A DNA stretch of 64,000 bases from Stenotrophomonas maltophilia (GCF_004920835.1 NZ_QFHO01000020.1:1-64000), one strand, 5' to 3'. Shown: positions 8,545 through 20,212, numbered from the stretch's first letter. Notes: a model not told the origin generated them from the letters alone. Made by a program: numbers and translations.

Positions 8545-10256
8545 GCCGGCATCCCCGCATCGCGCAGGTAGCGTTTGCGCTTGTTGGGCCGTATCGCACA
8601 CAGGTCCACTTCGATCAGGCCATCGATCGAATCGCTGAAATCCGGATCGACACCGAAGGCAAGGAAGCGGGCGCCGCCGGGTTCGCACAGGTCGGTGTAC
8701 TGGCGGTACAGCGTCGGTACGCCGGTGCCGAGTGCGGCCAGGTTGGCCTTCAGCACATCGAATGCGGCGCCGGCATCCAGCTCGCCGAAACTCGGTGGGG
8801 CCGCGAAGTACTGGAACGGCCGGTTCGATTCAACCAGGCCGGCGCTACCGCTGTAATAGCGCTGGTAGTACGCCACCAGCTGCTCGCGCGCATCACGCGG
8901 CAGTGCCGCGCTGATAGACACTGCGCCGAACAGGTAGCGGATGCCCGGCCGGCACTGCAGGTAGGCACCGATGCCCTGCCACAGGTAGTCCAGGCTGCGG
9001 CTGCCCCAGTAATCGGGCACCACGAAGCTGCGCCCCAGTTCCAGGCCCTCGGCGATGTGAGTGATGGCGTCGTCGGAATAACGGAACAACGACGCGCTGT
9101 AGAGCCCGGAAAGACCATGCCGGGCCAGCGCATGGGCACCGCGCATGATGCGGTAGGCGCCGGCGATGCGCTGCGCGGCCGCGTCCCATATCACGATGTG
9201 CTCGTACTGCGGATCGAAGGCGTCCAGGTCGCGGCTGCGGCCGGTGCCCTCGCCGACCTGGCGGAAGGTCAGCTCGCGCAGGCGGCCCAGTTCCAGCAGC
9301 AGCGGCGAATCGGCCGCGCAGGTGGCCAGCAGGATCTGCTTGCCGTCGGCGGTCTGGCCCAGCTGGGTAGCGGCCGCGATACCCGCGGCGACCTGCGAGG
9401 GCGGCACCGGCGCGGCCAGCGGCTCGGGACCTGCGCAGACAGCGGCATCTGCGGCCGCGCCATTGCGACCCAGCGCGTAAAGCGCGCGACGCACCGCGAG
9501 CAGCTGTGCGCCCGGGTCACCGCCCTTGCCCAGCTGCATCGGCTCACCGATGCACAGCCGCAGCGGGCGCCCACGACGGGTGAACATCTCGCGCGCCAGC
9601 AGCGCGGTACCGGCCGGCTTGAACAGGGTCGAGGCGCCGTAGAACAGCGCCGAGTTGCGCGCTTCCACCCGCACCGGCAACACCGGCGCACCGGCAGCGC
9701 GGGCGAAGCGGACAAAACCGCGCTGCCAGCGGCCATCGCGGATGCCGCGCAGCGACAACCGCGAAACCTCACCGGCCGGGAACACGATCACGCACTGCTC
9801 GGCGGCCAGCGCTTCTTCGACCGCATGCAGGCTGCCACGTTGGGCCTTGCCACCGAGAATGCGCACCGGCAGCAGCAGGTCCTGCAATGGCGCGATCGCA
9901 CCTAAAAGGTCGTTGGCCACGATCCGTACGTCGCGGCGGATGCGGCCGACCGCGTCCAGCAGGGCCAGCGCGTCCAGCGCCCCGGACGGATGGTTGGCGA
10001 CGATCAGCAGGCGGCCGGTGGCGGGAATCTTCGCCAGCGCGGCTGGATCCACCTGGTACTGGCCATCGATGAATTCCAGGCCGGCGGCGACGAAGCCGAA
10101 TCCGCGCAATCCTGCACTGCGCTGCAGGAACGCTTCGATCTGGTCCAGGCGCGACCAGCGTCCGACGCTGCGCAGCAAGGGCCGGGCCAGTTGGCCACGA
10201 CGACCATGGAACCAATCGGGGAAGCGTTGCTGGAGACGCTGTTCGAGTTCCTGCAT
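8541..10256 (-). CDS. Two-domain acyltransferase, OlsF-like (candidate ornithine-lipid synthase)
   Basis: A 571-residue protein with two domains. The N-terminal half is a PlsC-like glycerolipid acyltransferase with [17 protein letters not shown] (His89, Asp95) and [11 protein letters not shown] (about 138-148). The C-terminal half (from about residue 310) is a GNAT-like domain of the OlsB/hemolysin type, with [33 protein letters not shown] and [11 protein letters not shown]. This domain order matches OlsF, which makes ornithine lipids by N-acylating ornithine with its C-terminal domain and O-acylating it with its N-terminal domain (family knowledge). The ATG at 10256 is the first methionine near a conserved-looking helix; the in-frame extension to 10430 is low-complexity. 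Coupled to the metallophosphoesterase gene. Confidence 0.8.
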   Translation of the reverse strand: MQELEQRLQQRFPDWFHGRRGQLARPLLRSVGRWSRLDQIEAFLQRSAGLRGFGFVAAGLEFIDGQYQVDPAALAKIPATGRLLIVANHPSGALDALALLDAVGRIRRDVRIVANDLLGAIAPLQDLLLPVRILGGKAQRGSLHAVEEALAAEQCVIVFPAGEVSRLSLRGIRDGRWQRGFVRFARAAGAPVLPVRVEARNSALFYGASTLFKPAGTALLAREMFTRRGRPLRLCIGEPMQLGKGGDPGAQLLAVRRALYALGRNGAAADAAVCAGPEPLAAPVPPSQVAAGIAAATQLGQTADGKQILLATCAADSPLLLELGRLRELTFRQVGEGTGRSRDLDAFDPQYEHIVIWDAAAQRIAGAYRIMRGAHALARHGLSGLYSASLFRYSDDAITHIAEGLELGRSFVVPDYWGSRSLDYLWQGIGAYLQCRPGIRYLFGAVSISAALPRDAREQLVAYYQRYYSGSAGLVESNRPFQYFAAPPSFGELDAGAAFDVLKANLAALGTGVPTLYRQYTDLCEPGGARFLAFGVDPDFSDSIDGLIEVDLCAIRPNKRKRYLRDAGMPA

Positions 10257-10589
10257 GGCGTGTTCGCTCGTGCCCGGCGGCCGGATTGGCCGACAGCCTG
10301 CGCCCGGCAGGCGGCAGCCAGATGGCGGTTTCGGGGCAGAACGATGACGGCCGGGTGCCCCGGAGCGGGGTCGCAGACTGCGCGGCCGGGGCCAGGCAGG
10401 ACCCGCGCCGTTGTCACGCTGGTGGAACACTGGGCGTCGAGGCTGGGCCTCAATCCCCCTGCAGCGGGCCCTGCAGGCCTACATGGGCTTAACCACCGGC
10501 AACCGGTACAGGTTCACAATGCACAGGCGGCGCACCCCGTGTATCATTCGCGCCCATCTTTCCATCCGAATCAAAGGATATTAAGCCTG
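10257..10589. other. Divergent intergenic region before metK
   Basis: This 333-bp stretch separates the acyltransferase gene (minus) from metK (plus) and must hold both promoters. A TATCAT hexamer near 10542-10547 is a possible metK -10 box, and AAAGGA (about 10574-10579) is the likely metK ribosome-binding site. A palindrome, cctgcagcgggccctgcagg, lies near 10459. I saw no SAM-binding riboswitch that I can recognise and no open frame with coding character. Confidence 0.45.
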
Positions 10590-11801
10590 ATGTCCAGCTA
10601 CCTCTTCACCTCCGAGTCGGTCTCTGAAGGCCATCCGGACAAGGTTGCCGACCAGATCTCCGATGCGGTGCTGGACGCGATCCTGACCCAGGACCAGCGC
10701 GCCCGCGTGGCCTGCGAGACCATGGTCAAGACCGGCGTTGCCATCGTGGCCGGTGAAATCACCACCAGCGCCTGGATCGACCTGGAAGCGCTGACCCGCA
10801 AGGTCATCGTGGACATCGGCTATGACAGCTCCGACGTCGGCTTCGACGGCGCCACCTGCGGCGTGCTGAACCTGATCGGCAAGCAGTCGCCGCACATCGC
10901 CCAGGGCGTGGACCGCAAGAAGCCCGAAGAAATGGGCGCTGGCGACCAGGGCCTGATGTTCGGCTATGCCACCAACGAGACCGACAGCTACATGCCGGCC
11001 GCGATCCACCTGTCGCACCGCCTGGTCGAGCAGCAGGCCAAGATCCGCAAGAAGAAGAACTCGCCGCTGTCGTGGCTGCGTCCGGACGCCAAGAGCCAGG
11101 TCACCCTGCGCTATGAAAACGGCGTGGTCTCGGCCATCGACGCCGTGGTCCTGTCGACCCAGCACGCCCCGGGCATCAAGCAGAAGGACCTCATCGAGGC
11201 CGTCCGCGAAGAGATCATCAAGCCGGTGCTGCCGGCCAAGTGGCTGCACAAGGGCACCAAGTTCCACATCAACCCGACCGGCAAGTTCGAGATCGGCGGC
11301 CCGGTGGGCGACTGCGGCCTGACCGGCCGCAAGATCATCGTCGACACCTACGGCGGCTGGGCCCGTCACGGTGGTGGCGCGTTCTCCGGCAAGGACCCGT
11401 CCAAGGTCGACCGTTCGGCTGCCTACGCGGCCCGCTACGTCGCCAAGAACGTGGTTGCCGCCGGCCTGGCCGACCGTTGCGAAGTGCAGGTCTCCTACGC
11501 CATCGGCGTGGCTGAGCCGACCTCGATCTCGGTCACCACCTTCGGCACCGGCAAGATCAGCGACGACAAGATCGAGAAGCTGATCCGCAAGCACTTCGAC
11601 CTGCGCCCGTACGGCATCATCAAGATGCTGGACCTGGTGCACCCGATGTACCAGCAGACCGCGGCCTACGGCCACTTCGGCCGCAAGCCGAAGGAGTTCA
11701 GCTACCTCAACGGCGAAGGCGAGACCGTCAACGCCACGGCCTTCTCCTGGGAGAAGACCGACCGCGCCGCCGCCCTGCGCGCCGATGCGAAGCTGAAGTA
11801 A
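10590..11801 (+). CDS. metK: S-adenosylmethionine synthetase
   Basis: The 403-residue enzyme makes S-adenosylmethionine from methionine and ATP in the cytoplasm. The N-terminus [20 protein letters not shown] carries the ATP-phosphate histidine, [16 protein letters not shown] is the family hexapeptide region, and [19 protein letters not shown] is the second PROSITE signature. Length is slightly above the 384 residues of E. coli MetK. The ATG at 10590 lies 11 bp after an AAAGGA. A GC-rich hairpin follows the stop. With ahcY and metF also within 17 kb, the window carries a loose methyl-cycle gene group, although the three are not one operon. Confidence 0.97.
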   Translation: MSSYLFTSESVSEGHPDKVADQISDAVLDAILTQDQRARVACETMVKTGVAIVAGEITTSAWIDLEALTRKVIVDIGYDSSDVGFDGATCGVLNLIGKQSPHIAQGVDRKKPEEMGAGDQGLMFGYATNETDSYMPAAIHLSHRLVEQQAKIRKKKNSPLSWLRPDAKSQVTLRYENGVVSAIDAVVLSTQHAPGIKQKDLIEAVREEIIKPVLPAKWLHKGTKFHINPTGKFEIGGPVGDCGLTGRKIIVDTYGGWARHGGGAFSGKDPSKVDRSAAYAARYVAKNVVAAGLADRCEVQVSYAIGVAEPTSISVTTFGTGKISDDKIEKLIRKHFDLRPYGIIKMLDLVHPMYQQTAAYGHFGRKPKEFSYLNGEGETVNATAFSWEKTDRAAALRADAKLK

Positions 11802-11810
11802 GAAACACGA

Positions 11811-11838
11811 AGGGCCGCGCAAGCGGCCCTTCTGCTTC
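11811..11838 (+). terminator. metK rho-independent-like terminator
   Basis: agggccgc (11811-11818), loop gcaa, gcggccct (11823-11830), followed by tctgcttc. The stem is strong, the T-run is weak. It starts 9 bp after the metK stop. Confidence 0.7.
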
Positions 11839-11840
11839 TG

Positions 11841-11917
11841 GTAGAGCCGGCCGCTGGCCGGCTTTTTCATGGCCTGCGGAAACAATCGCGTGGTTGCCGG
11901 CCAGCGGCCGGCACTAC
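11841..11917. repeat. Inverted SMAG pair
   Basis: gtagagccggccgctggccg starts at 11841; its inverted partner ends in ggccggcactac at 11917. The pair sits between metK and the thioesterase gene; the arms face each other as in SMAG dimers described in Stenotrophomonas. Confidence 0.85.
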
Positions 11918-11940
11918 CCGGTTGCCGATACAATCTGGCC

Positions 11941-12447
11941 ATGTCGACCGAACTGAAAACCCACCAGCTGTCCATGACCGTGCTGATGTCGCCGGAGATG
12001 GCCAATTTCTCCGGCAAGGTCCACGGCGGCGCCATCCTGCGCCTGCTCGACCAGGTGGCCTATGCCTGCGCCAGCCGCTATGCCGGCCGCTACGTGGTCA
12101 CCCTGTCGGTGGACCAGGTGGTGTTCCGCCAGCCGATCGCGGTCGGTGAACTGGTCACTTTCCTGGCCTCGGTGAACTACACCGGCACCTCGTCGATGGA
12201 AATCGGCGTCAAGGTGGTGGCCGAGGACATCCTCAAGCGCAGCGTGCGCCACGCCAACAGCTGCTTCTTCACCATGGTGGCGGTGGACGAGGACGGCCGG
12301 CCGACGCCGGTTCCATCGCTGCAGCCGGCCAGTTCGGACGAAAAGCGCCGGCAGGCCGCAGCGCTGATCCGCCGCCAGCTGCGGCAGGAAATGGAGCAGC
12401 GCCATCTGGAACTGCTGGCGTCCAATCCGCCGTCGCCGGAGGATTGA
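11941..12447 (+). CDS. Acyl-CoA thioesterase, hotdog fold (YciA/BFIT type)
   Basis: A 168-residue single-hotdog protein. MANFSGKVHGGAILRLLDQVAY contains the family's NxxGxxHGG-like active-site segment, followed by VVTLSVDQVVFRQPI and the VNYTGTSSMEIGVKV strand pair; HANSCFFTMVAVDEDG ends the domain. The C-terminal 40 residues are charged and helical. It should hydrolyse acyl-CoA thioesters in the cytoplasm; chain-length preference is unknown. The start at ATG 11941 is chosen because the domain begins immediately; the upstream extension reads through a SMAG repeat. Converges on ppc. Confidence 0.88.
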   Translation: MSTELKTHQLSMTVLMSPEMANFSGKVHGGAILRLLDQVAYACASRYAGRYVVTLSVDQVVFRQPIAVGELVTFLASVNYTGTSSMEIGVKVVAEDILKRSVRHANSCFFTMVAVDEDGRPTPVPSLQPASSDEKRRQAAALIRRQLRQEMEQRHLELLASNPPSPED

Positions 12448-12451
12448 GGGC

Positions 12452-12506
12452 GTGCGGGGCAAGCCCCGCACCCACCGAGGCAGGTAGCGCCGGGTCATGC
12501 CCGGCG
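12452..12506. repeat. Hairpin plus SMAG element between convergent genes
   Basis: A perfect hairpin, gtgcggggcaagccccgcac (12452-12471), follows the thioesterase stop by 4 bp, and a SMAG element starting gtagcgccgggtcatgcccg lies at 12484-12506, just before the ppc stop. Together they probably end transcription from both sides. Confidence 0.7.
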
Positions 12507-12510
12507 CGGA

Positions 12511-15222
12511 TCAACCCGTGTTCTGCACGCCCTGCGAGACACCATTCACGCAGGCCACCAGCGCACGCAGCAGGTCATCATCCTCGCGTCCGCTTTCGCG
12601 CCAGCGCTGCAGCAGGTCCACCTGCAGCACGCTGATCGGGTCCACGTAGGGATTGCGCAGGCGGATCGACAGTGCCAGCCGCGCGTCGTGGTCCAACAGG
12701 GTCTGCTGCTCCATCAACGCCAGCAGCCAGTGCCGGGTCAGTTCAAGCTCGCGTTCGACCTGCGGGAAGAACGCGTCGTGCAGCTCACCCGACAAACGCG
12801 AGAACTGCTCGGCAATGGTGATATCGCCCTTGGACAGCACCATCGCGATGTCGTCGAGGAAGGTGCGGAAGAACGGCCAGTCACGCGCCATCTCGCGCAG
12901 CGTCTGCTCGTGGCCAGCATCGACTGCCGCCTGCAGGCCGCTGCCCACGCCATACCACCCGGGAATGACTGCACGCGCCTGGCTCCAGGCGAACACCCAC
13001 GGAATCGCGCGCAGATTGCCCAACGCCGCGTCCTGGCCGAGCCGGCGCGACGGCCGCGAACCCAGCGTCATCCGCTCGATCACATCGATCGGTGTCGCCG
13101 TGCGGAAGTAGTCCATGAAGCCGGCCTGGCCGACGAAGGCGCGATACACCTCGCTGCTGGAGCCAGCGACCACATCCATCACCGGCCGCCAGTCATCCTC
13201 GCGCGGCTCCGCTGCACGCGGGCGCAGGCTGGCCCGCAGCACGGCACCCGTGGCCTGTTCCAGCGAGCGCAGGGCCAATGCACGGATGCCGTACTTGCGG
13301 TGGATCACCTCGCCCTGCTCGGTCACGCGCAGGCGGCCATCGATGCTGCCGCGCGGCGAGGCATCGACCGCATGCGTGGTCTTGCCGCCACCGCGGCTGA
13401 TCGAGCCGCCGCGGCCATGAAAGAAGGTCAGGCGGATGCCGGCCTCGGCCGCCACCTCAAGCAGTTCCACCTGCGCACGCTGCAGGCCCCAGCGCGAGGC
13501 GGCGATGCCGCCGTCCTTGCTGCTGTCCGAATAGCCCAGCATGACCATCTGCACGTCATCGCGTGCACGCAGATGCGCACGGTACACCGGGTCGGCCAGC
13601 AGGTCGCGCAGCGTCGCGGTGCCGCGCTTGAGATCGTCCACGGTTTCGAACAGCGGCGCGATATCCAGCGGCACGTGACCGGCGTCATCGACCAGACCAC
13701 CACGGCGTGCCAGCGCCAGCACCGCCAGCACATCACTGCGGTCGTGTGCCATCGAGATGATGTAGCTGCCCAGTGCATCGCCACCATGGCGTGCACGCGC
13801 ATCCGCCAATGCGGCGAACACTGCATCCAAACGCTGATTGCCTTCGTCCTCGCCCTTCGGCAAAGGCACCTCGCCACCGGCATGCGGCGCCAGCAGGCGC
13901 GCACGACCCAGTACATCCAGGCCCTCCCACGCAGCGTCGCCACCCAGCACTGCCGCCAGCGCGCGCGCATGCACGCTCGATTCCTGGCGCACATCCAGCC
14001 GCGCCAGATGGAAACCGAAGGTCTTCACCCGCCACAGCAGGCGTTGCACAGCGAAGCCGCCGGCATGTTCGCCCCGGTTCGCGCGCAGGCTGTCGAGGAT
14101 CAGCTGCAGGTCATCGATCAGCTCGTCCGGGCCGGCATAGGCGCCGTCGGCATCATCCAGCGTGGCCTGCAGGCGTGCGCGCATGCGGTCGTTGAGCAAC
14201 CGGTACGGCATGTCGGCATGGCGTGGCCGCGATTGCACCTGCGGCAGCAACTGCTGGTAATGCGCGACACGCGCCTGCAGTGCATCGCTCACCCCCACCC
14301 GTTCGGTGGATTGGCTGAGCAGGCTGGCCAGCTGCAGCAGTTCTTTCTGGTAACGGCCCAGCACGGCAACGCGCTGTGCATCCAGCGTATTGCGGATGGT
14401 GTGCGCATCCACATTGGGATTGCCGTCCATGTCGCCGCCCACCCACGTACCGAAGCGCAGCAGTCGCGGCAGCGGCAGTTCTTCGCCATACGTATCGCGC
14501 AACGCCTGCTGCAGCGATTCGTACAGCACCGGAATCACCCGGTACAGCACCTGCACCAGGTAGAAGCCGACGTGCTCGCGTTCGTCATCGACGGTGGGCC
14601 GCACCGGTGAGGAATCGGTGGTCTGCCATGACGCAGTCAGCGCCATGCGGAAGCGAGCGGCATCGGCAGCCGCTTCACCCGGCGTGCGCTGGCCGTCGAG
14701 GTTGTCGACCAGGCTGGCCACCATCAACTGCTCTTTTTCCAGCAGCGCGCGGCGTACCGCTTCGGTCGGGTGTGCGGTGAACACCGGTTCGATGTCGATG
14801 CGCGGCAGCCACTGCGCCAGCTCGTCCAGGCCCACCCCCTGTGCCTTCAGGTGCTGCAGGGCATCCTGCAGGCCATCGGGCTGCGGTGCGGCTGCGACGG
14901 CGCGCTGGTAGTCGCGGCGGCGGCGGATGCGATGCACGCGCTCGGCGATGTTGACCACCTGGAAGTAGGTGCTGAACGCACGCACCATGGTCTCGGCCTG
15001 CTGTGGCGCACGCCCGGCCAGGCCTTCGGCCAGTTCGGACAGCGGTGCCTGGTTCTCGCGGCGGGCGATGGCACGCGTACGCACGTCCTCGACGTCATCG
15101 AGGAAGGCGGCCGACACCTGCTCGAACAGCAGGTCGCCGACCAGTGCACCCAGACGGCGTACGTCGTCACGCAGGGGAAGATCGGGGGAAGCAAACTCGA
15201 TACTGCTGCGGTACTCGTTCAT
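12511..15222 (-). CDS. ppc: Phosphoenolpyruvate carboxylase
   Basis: A 903-residue anaplerotic enzyme converting phosphoenolpyruvate and bicarbonate to oxaloacetate. The first PROSITE signature [12 protein letters not shown] holds the catalytic His (about 151). [18 protein letters not shown] and [14 protein letters not shown] mark the active-site lysine and the glycine-rich mobile loop, [15 protein letters not shown] a substrate loop, and the C-terminus ends QNTG, matching the conserved terminal NTG. The ATG at 15222 gives the [10 protein letters not shown] start seen in related Xanthomonadaceae; an in-frame ATG lies at 15246. Length is typical. Confidence 0.97.
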   Translation of the reverse strand: MNEYRSSIEFASPDLPLRDDVRRLGALVGDLLFEQVSAAFLDDVEDVRTRAIARRENQAPLSELAEGLAGRAPQQAETMVRAFSTYFQVVNIAERVHRIRRRRDYQRAVAAAPQPDGLQDALQHLKAQGVGLDELAQWLPRIDIEPVFTAHPTEAVRRALLEKEQLMVASLVDNLDGQRTPGEAAADAARFRMALTASWQTTDSSPVRPTVDDEREHVGFYLVQVLYRVIPVLYESLQQALRDTYGEELPLPRLLRFGTWVGGDMDGNPNVDAHTIRNTLDAQRVAVLGRYQKELLQLASLLSQSTERVGVSDALQARVAHYQQLLPQVQSRPRHADMPYRLLNDRMRARLQATLDDADGAYAGPDELIDDLQLILDSLRANRGEHAGGFAVQRLLWRVKTFGFHLARLDVRQESSVHARALAAVLGGDAAWEGLDVLGRARLLAPHAGGEVPLPKGEDEGNQRLDAVFAALADARARHGGDALGSYIISMAHDRSDVLAVLALARRGGLVDDAGHVPLDIAPLFETVDDLKRGTATLRDLLADPVYRAHLRARDDVQMVMLGYSDSSKDGGIAASRWGLQRAQVELLEVAAEAGIRLTFFHGRGGSISRGGGKTTHAVDASPRGSIDGRLRVTEQGEVIHRKYGIRALALRSLEQATGAVLRASLRPRAAEPREDDWRPVMDVVAGSSSEVYRAFVGQAGFMDYFRTATPIDVIERMTLGSRPSRRLGQDAALGNLRAIPWVFAWSQARAVIPGWYGVGSGLQAAVDAGHEQTLREMARDWPFFRTFLDDIAMVLSKGDITIAEQFSRLSGELHDAFFPQVERELELTRHWLLALMEQQTLLDHDARLALSIRLRNPYVDPISVLQVDLLQRWRESGREDDDLLRALVACVNGVSQGVQNTG

Positions 15223-15312
15223 CGGCGACGCACAGGCCTCGGTCAACGGATCCAGACCCCAAGCCTAAACCAGAACGGGCGTCGTGCTGCGATGCAAAAA
15301 TGGTTTCATCTG

Positions 15313-15339
15313 GTAGTGCCGGCCGCTGGCCGGCACTAC
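15313..15339. repeat. SMAG palindrome, perfectly symmetric
   Basis: A 27-bp inverted repeat with gtagtgccggcc on one side and ggccggcactac on the other, thus GTAG at both ends. It lies between the S9 peptidase stop and the ppc start. Confidence 0.85.
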
Positions 15340-15348
15340 CGGGTCCGG

Positions 15349-17871
15349 TCAGCGCTTCTTCTTGGCCTTGTCCTGATCGGCCGGGCCGATGGTCTGCTCC
15401 AGCCAACGCTCGCTCTCGGCCAGCATCGTCATGATCGATTCGCGCGCGCGGTAGGCATGCGATTCGTTCGGCAGCATCACCAGGCGCGCGGTGCCGCCCA
15501 GACCCTTCACCGCAGCGAACATGCGCTCGCTCTGGATCGGGAACGTACCGGAGTTGTTATCGTCCACGCCGTGGATGAAGAGGATCGGATCCTTGATCTT
15601 GTCGGCGTAATTGAACGGCGCCATCTTCTGGTAGACATCCTGCGCCTGCCAGTAGTTGCGCTCCTCGGCCTGGAAACCGAACGGCGTCAGCGTGCGGTTG
15701 TAGGCACCACTGCGGGCGATGCCGGCCTTGAACAAGCGCGTGTGCGCGAGCAGGTTGGCAGTCATGAACGCACCATAGGAATGACCGCCAATGGCGATGT
15801 GATCGCGATCGGTCACGCCACGACGCACCACTTCATCCACCGCCGCCTGCGCGTTGGCCACCAGCTGTTCGATATAGGTGTCGTTCGGCTCCTTGTCGCC
15901 CTCGCCGATGATCGGCATCGACGGGCTGGCCAGCACCACATAACCCTTGGCCAGGAACGCCTGCGGGCCCCAGTAGCTGACCGCATTGAAGCGGTACGGC
16001 GAATCGGTGACCTGGCTGGCCGCGGCAGCGCTCTTGAACTCACCCGGGTAGGCCCACATCAGCAGCGGGCGCGGACCGTCGCGCTTCGGGTCGTAGCCCG
16101 GCGGCAGCAGCAGGGTCGCGGTCAGATCTACTCCGTCCTTGCGCTTGTAGCGGATCTGTTCCTTCTGCACGCCCTTCAGCTGCGGCAGCGGATGCGCGAA
16201 GTGGGTCAACGCACGCGGCGCAGCACCAGCGTCGGCCAGCGACTGCACGTAGAAGTTGGCCGGCTCGTCCGGGCTCTCGCGGCTCAGCAGCAGCGAGCTG
16301 GCCTGGTTGTCCAGCAGCGCCACCGGCAGCGCGTAGCTCGGCGCCTGCGAGTGGAACAGGCGGGAGGCCTTGCCCGTGGCGACATCGAAGCGGTCCACGA
16401 ACGGACGATCGCCTTCCGGCGATGCACCGGCACCGGCCAGATACAGGCTGCTGCCATCGGTGCTGGTCTGCAGCAGCGAGCGGCCGCGGTCGTCGCTGGA
16501 CAACAGCGGCCGGCCCGGATCGGAATAACGGTCCTGCGCGTCACGATCCCACAGCAGGCGCGGCTCGGCGCTGGCATTGTCCGGGGCGATCAGCCAGGTC
16601 TTGGTCTTGCGCGTCTTCCACCACGATTCGGTCAGCAGCGCCAGGTCACCGCGGCCCCAGCTGATGCCGGCCAGACGGCTGCCAAGCTGGGCCAGCGTCA
16701 CCGGCGGCGTGTCGAACGGCGCGGCCTGCATCAGCACCGCATCGCGCACCTTGGCGTCCTTGTTCGGGTCGCCACCATCCTGCGCTTCGGCCCAGACCAG
16801 GGTGGCATCGGCATCACCGCGCCAGCTGATATCGCGTACGCCGGTCACTTCGGCATCGTTGCCGGTCGGCAGGCCTTCCACCAGCGGACGCACGGCCACG
16901 GTGTGCACCAGCTTGCCGCTGGCACGGTCGATCACTTCAATGCGGCGCGGGAAGCTGCTTACCGGCACCACGTACGAGTACGGGCGCTGCACCGGCTGGC
17001 GCAGCACGAAGCGGCCATCCGGCGACACAGCGAAGCCCATGAAGATGCCGGCCGCGCCGATCGCGCGGGTACTGCCATCCAGGCTGACTTCCATCGGCTG
17101 GGTGGTCGCGTAGTAATCGAACTGGCGCGCGTCGGCCTCGTTCTTCAGCAGATCCTGGTAGGTGCGGATCGACACCACGCCGCCACCCTGGCTGGTCTGC
17201 TGCACGGCCGGACCGGTCGGGATGCCATCGGCGGCCGGAGCCGCACCGAGGTTGGCCGGGCGCGTGAACACCACCAACCCGCGGCTGTCCGGCAGCCACT
17301 GGTAGCCACTGCCGATCACCGTGTTCAGGCCGGCGACCAGACAACGGGCGCTGCCACCGGCCATATCCACCAGCCACAGTTCATTGGCGCCGCTGGCGGC
17401 ATCGACCTGGTTGAACGCCAGCCACTTCTGGTCCGGCGACCACATCACGCTGGCGATCGACAGCTTGGCCGGCAGGCCGCTGATCTGCCGTTCCTTGCCG
17501 TCGGCCACGTTCATCAGCCACAGCTTCTCGCCGAAGCTGAAGCGGCTGTCGGAGAACGTGCGCGGGTTGATGCGCAGGCCGGCCAGCTTCAGTTCCGGCT
17601 GCGCCACCACCTGGATCGACGGCAGCGACGGCATCTGCATCATCGCGGCCACGTCGCGGCGCGGCGACAGGTACAGCGAGGGTGCGCGTGGCGCGTCGAC
17701 CACCGCCTGCAGCGCCGCCGAGGGCAGCTCGTAGCCGGTGGCGCCCTGCGCCTGCGTCTGGCCCTGAGCGGCCTTTGGCGCAGCGGCCAGCGCCAGCGGA
17801 GCCACCGCCAGCAGGGCCATCGACAGGACCAGGCCTGTCAAGCGCCGGTTGCGGCGCGGGTGCATGCTCAT
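15349..17871 (-). CDS. S9 family serine peptidase, exported (prolyl oligopeptidase superfamily)
   Basis: An 840-residue protein with a signal peptide (MSMHPRRNRRLTGLVLSMAL then APLALAAA). Residues about 40-580 form a beta-propeller-like region with repeated WSPDQKW, SPDGR and STDGSSLY segments. The C-terminal alpha/beta-hydrolase domain has the nucleophile GGHSYGAF, Asp in FIHGVDDNNSG and His in PNESHAYRA, the Ser-Asp-His triad. The arrangement resembles S9D glutamyl/acyl peptidases. It likely acts in the periplasm on peptides. The ATG at 17871 follows an AGGTGG and begins the signal peptide. Monocistronic. Confidence 0.88.
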   Translation of the reverse strand: MSMHPRRNRRLTGLVLSMALLAVAPLALAAAPKAAQGQTQAQGATGYELPSAALQAVVDAPRAPSLYLSPRRDVAAMMQMPSLPSIQVVAQPELKLAGLRINPRTFSDSRFSFGEKLWLMNVADGKERQISGLPAKLSIASVMWSPDQKWLAFNQVDAASGANELWLVDMAGGSARCLVAGLNTVIGSGYQWLPDSRGLVVFTRPANLGAAPAADGIPTGPAVQQTSQGGGVVSIRTYQDLLKNEADARQFDYYATTQPMEVSLDGSTRAIGAAGIFMGFAVSPDGRFVLRQPVQRPYSYVVPVSSFPRRIEVIDRASGKLVHTVAVRPLVEGLPTGNDAEVTGVRDISWRGDADATLVWAEAQDGGDPNKDAKVRDAVLMQAAPFDTPPVTLAQLGSRLAGISWGRGDLALLTESWWKTRKTKTWLIAPDNASAEPRLLWDRDAQDRYSDPGRPLLSSDDRGRSLLQTSTDGSSLYLAGAGASPEGDRPFVDRFDVATGKASRLFHSQAPSYALPVALLDNQASSLLLSRESPDEPANFYVQSLADAGAAPRALTHFAHPLPQLKGVQKEQIRYKRKDGVDLTATLLLPPGYDPKRDGPRPLLMWAYPGEFKSAAAASQVTDSPYRFNAVSYWGPQAFLAKGYVVLASPSMPIIGEGDKEPNDTYIEQLVANAQAAVDEVVRRGVTDRDHIAIGGHSYGAFMTANLLAHTRLFKAGIARSGAYNRTLTPFGFQAEERNYWQAQDVYQKMAPFNYADKIKDPILFIHGVDDNNSGTFPIQSERMFAAVKGLGGTARLVMLPNESHAYRARESIMTMLAESERWLEQTIGPADQDKAKKKR

Positions 17872-17974
17872 CGTTCCACCTGTGTGATGCGTGAAAACAA
17901 CGACCTTAACAGGCCATGCCCGCCGGCCCACCTGCCGATGGTTGGGTCATCGGCGTGTCACACCGGAGGCGCGA

Positions 17975-17980
17975 TATAAT
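17975..17980 (+). promoter_or_regulatory. ahcY promoter, -10 box
   Basis: A consensus TATAAT lies 12 bp before the riboswitch core. No good -35 hexamer is visible at normal spacing. Confidence 0.6.
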
Positions 17981-17992
17981 GGCCGTCCTCCC

Positions 17993-18070
17993 CTGCCGAG
18001 GGGCGCTGCGACCGGATCCCTTGAGGCCGGCCAGGCTCGGCCAGGTGGTACTGCAACAACGGCGCCCGGC
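17993..18070 (+). ncRNA. S-adenosylhomocysteine (SAH) riboswitch
   Basis: The stretch carries the conserved SAH-riboswitch core: ccgaggggcgctgcgacc (17996-18013), gaggccggccaggctcgg (18023-18040) and aacaacggcgcccgg (18055-18069). The 5' GGGGCGC/CGCTGC side can pair with GGCGCC on the 3' side, and the central GCC...GGC arm forms the internal hairpin. Its place right before ahcY, whose enzyme removes SAH, fits the known biology: SAH binding turns expression on. About 40 bp separate the motif from the ATG, room for control of ribosome access. Confidence 0.9.
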
Positions 18071-18110
18071 CAGAAGCGAGCATCCGCTCGTCCACAACCG
18101 GAGCTATTGC

Positions 18111-19556
<1,446 letters not shown>

Positions 19557-19563
19557 TCGTGCC

Positions 19564-19602
19564 GGGGTCGGATCCCTTTCCGCAGGAAAGGGCTCTGACC
19601 CC
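19564..19602. repeat. GGGGTC palindrome, copy 1
   Basis: 39-bp imperfect palindrome: ggggtcggatccctttcc, gca, ggaaagggctctgacccc. It starts 7 bp after the ahcY stop. It belongs to a family of eight copies in this window, distinct from SMAG (no GTAG end). Confidence 0.8.
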
Positions 19603-19620
19603 AGCAACGGAAGCAGGAAG

Positions 19621-19651
19621 AACGGGCGCCTTCGGGCGCCCGTTCTGCGTT
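19621..19651 (+). terminator. ahcY terminator
   Basis: aacgggcgcc, ttc, gggcgcccgtt, then ctgcgttt. A strong stem with a modest T-rich tail, 65 bp after the ahcY stop. Confidence 0.75.
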
Positions 19652-19738
19652 TGCGTGGAGCCATGCACCACGCGTCCACCGGACCGAGGGGCGAGCCTCG
19701 GTCAAGGCAACGCCTCCACGCCACGCTACGATGTGCCC

Positions 19739-20212
19739 ATGACTCCGGCCATCAACCTGCTCAAGCGCGAGAAGATCGCCCACACCGTGCGCAGCTACGT
19801 GCACGACGCCCACGCCGAATCGTATGGCGGAGAAGCCGTCGACAAGCTCGGCCTCGACCCGGCCCAGGTGTTCAAGACCCTGCTGGCCAGCACCGAGACA
19901 CACGAACTGCTGGTGGCGATCGTGCCGGTGGCCGGCCAGCTCGACCTGAAGGCGCTGGCCGAAGCCGCCGGGTGCAAGAAGTGCGAAATGGCTGCGGCCG
20001 ATGCCGCGCAGCGTGCGACCGGCTACCTGGTCGGCGGCATCAGTCCGCTCGGGCAGAAGAAGCGCCTGCGCACCTTCCTCGATACCAGCGCGCAGGTGCT
20101 GCCCACGCTGCATGTCAGCGCCGGCCGCCGTGGCCTGGAAGTGGAGCTGACACCGGCCGACCTGCTGCACCTGACCGGCGGCCACTTCGCTGCCATCGGC
20201 AAGGCGCGCTGA
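19739..20212 (+). CDS. ybaK: Cys-tRNA(Pro) deacylase YbaK/EbsC
   Basis: A 157-residue YbaK-domain protein that removes cysteine mischarged onto tRNA-Pro. It starts MTPAINLLKREKIAHTV; the conserved lysine of the family lies in AQVFKTLLASTE, followed by VPVAGQLDLKALAEAAG, YLVGGISPLGQKKRL and the GLEVELTPADLL C-terminus. Length is typical of stand-alone YbaK. It precedes a small gene whose ATG overlaps its stop by 1 bp, so the two are probably co-translated. Confidence 0.92.
   Translation: MTPAINLLKREKIAHTVRSYVHDAHAESYGGEAVDKLGLDPAQVFKTLLASTETHELLVAIVPVAGQLDLKALAEAAGCKKCEMAAADAAQRATGYLVGGISPLGQKKRLRTFLDTSAQVLPTLHVSAGRRGLEVELTPADLLHLTGGHFAAIGKAR

Noticed and set aside
10456-10589. Leader of metK considered as a SAM riboswitch
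   Set aside because: I could not match the leader to any SAM-binding core I know, unlike the ahcY leader.
12688-14610. A 640-codon frame antisense to ppc
   Set aside because: Same cause: the real enzyme on the minus strand has all catalytic motifs.
14770-17979. A 1069-codon plus-strand frame over ppc and the S9 peptidase
   Set aside because: It is a shadow of two real minus-strand genes; composition is rich in His, Gln, Arg and Gly with no domain.
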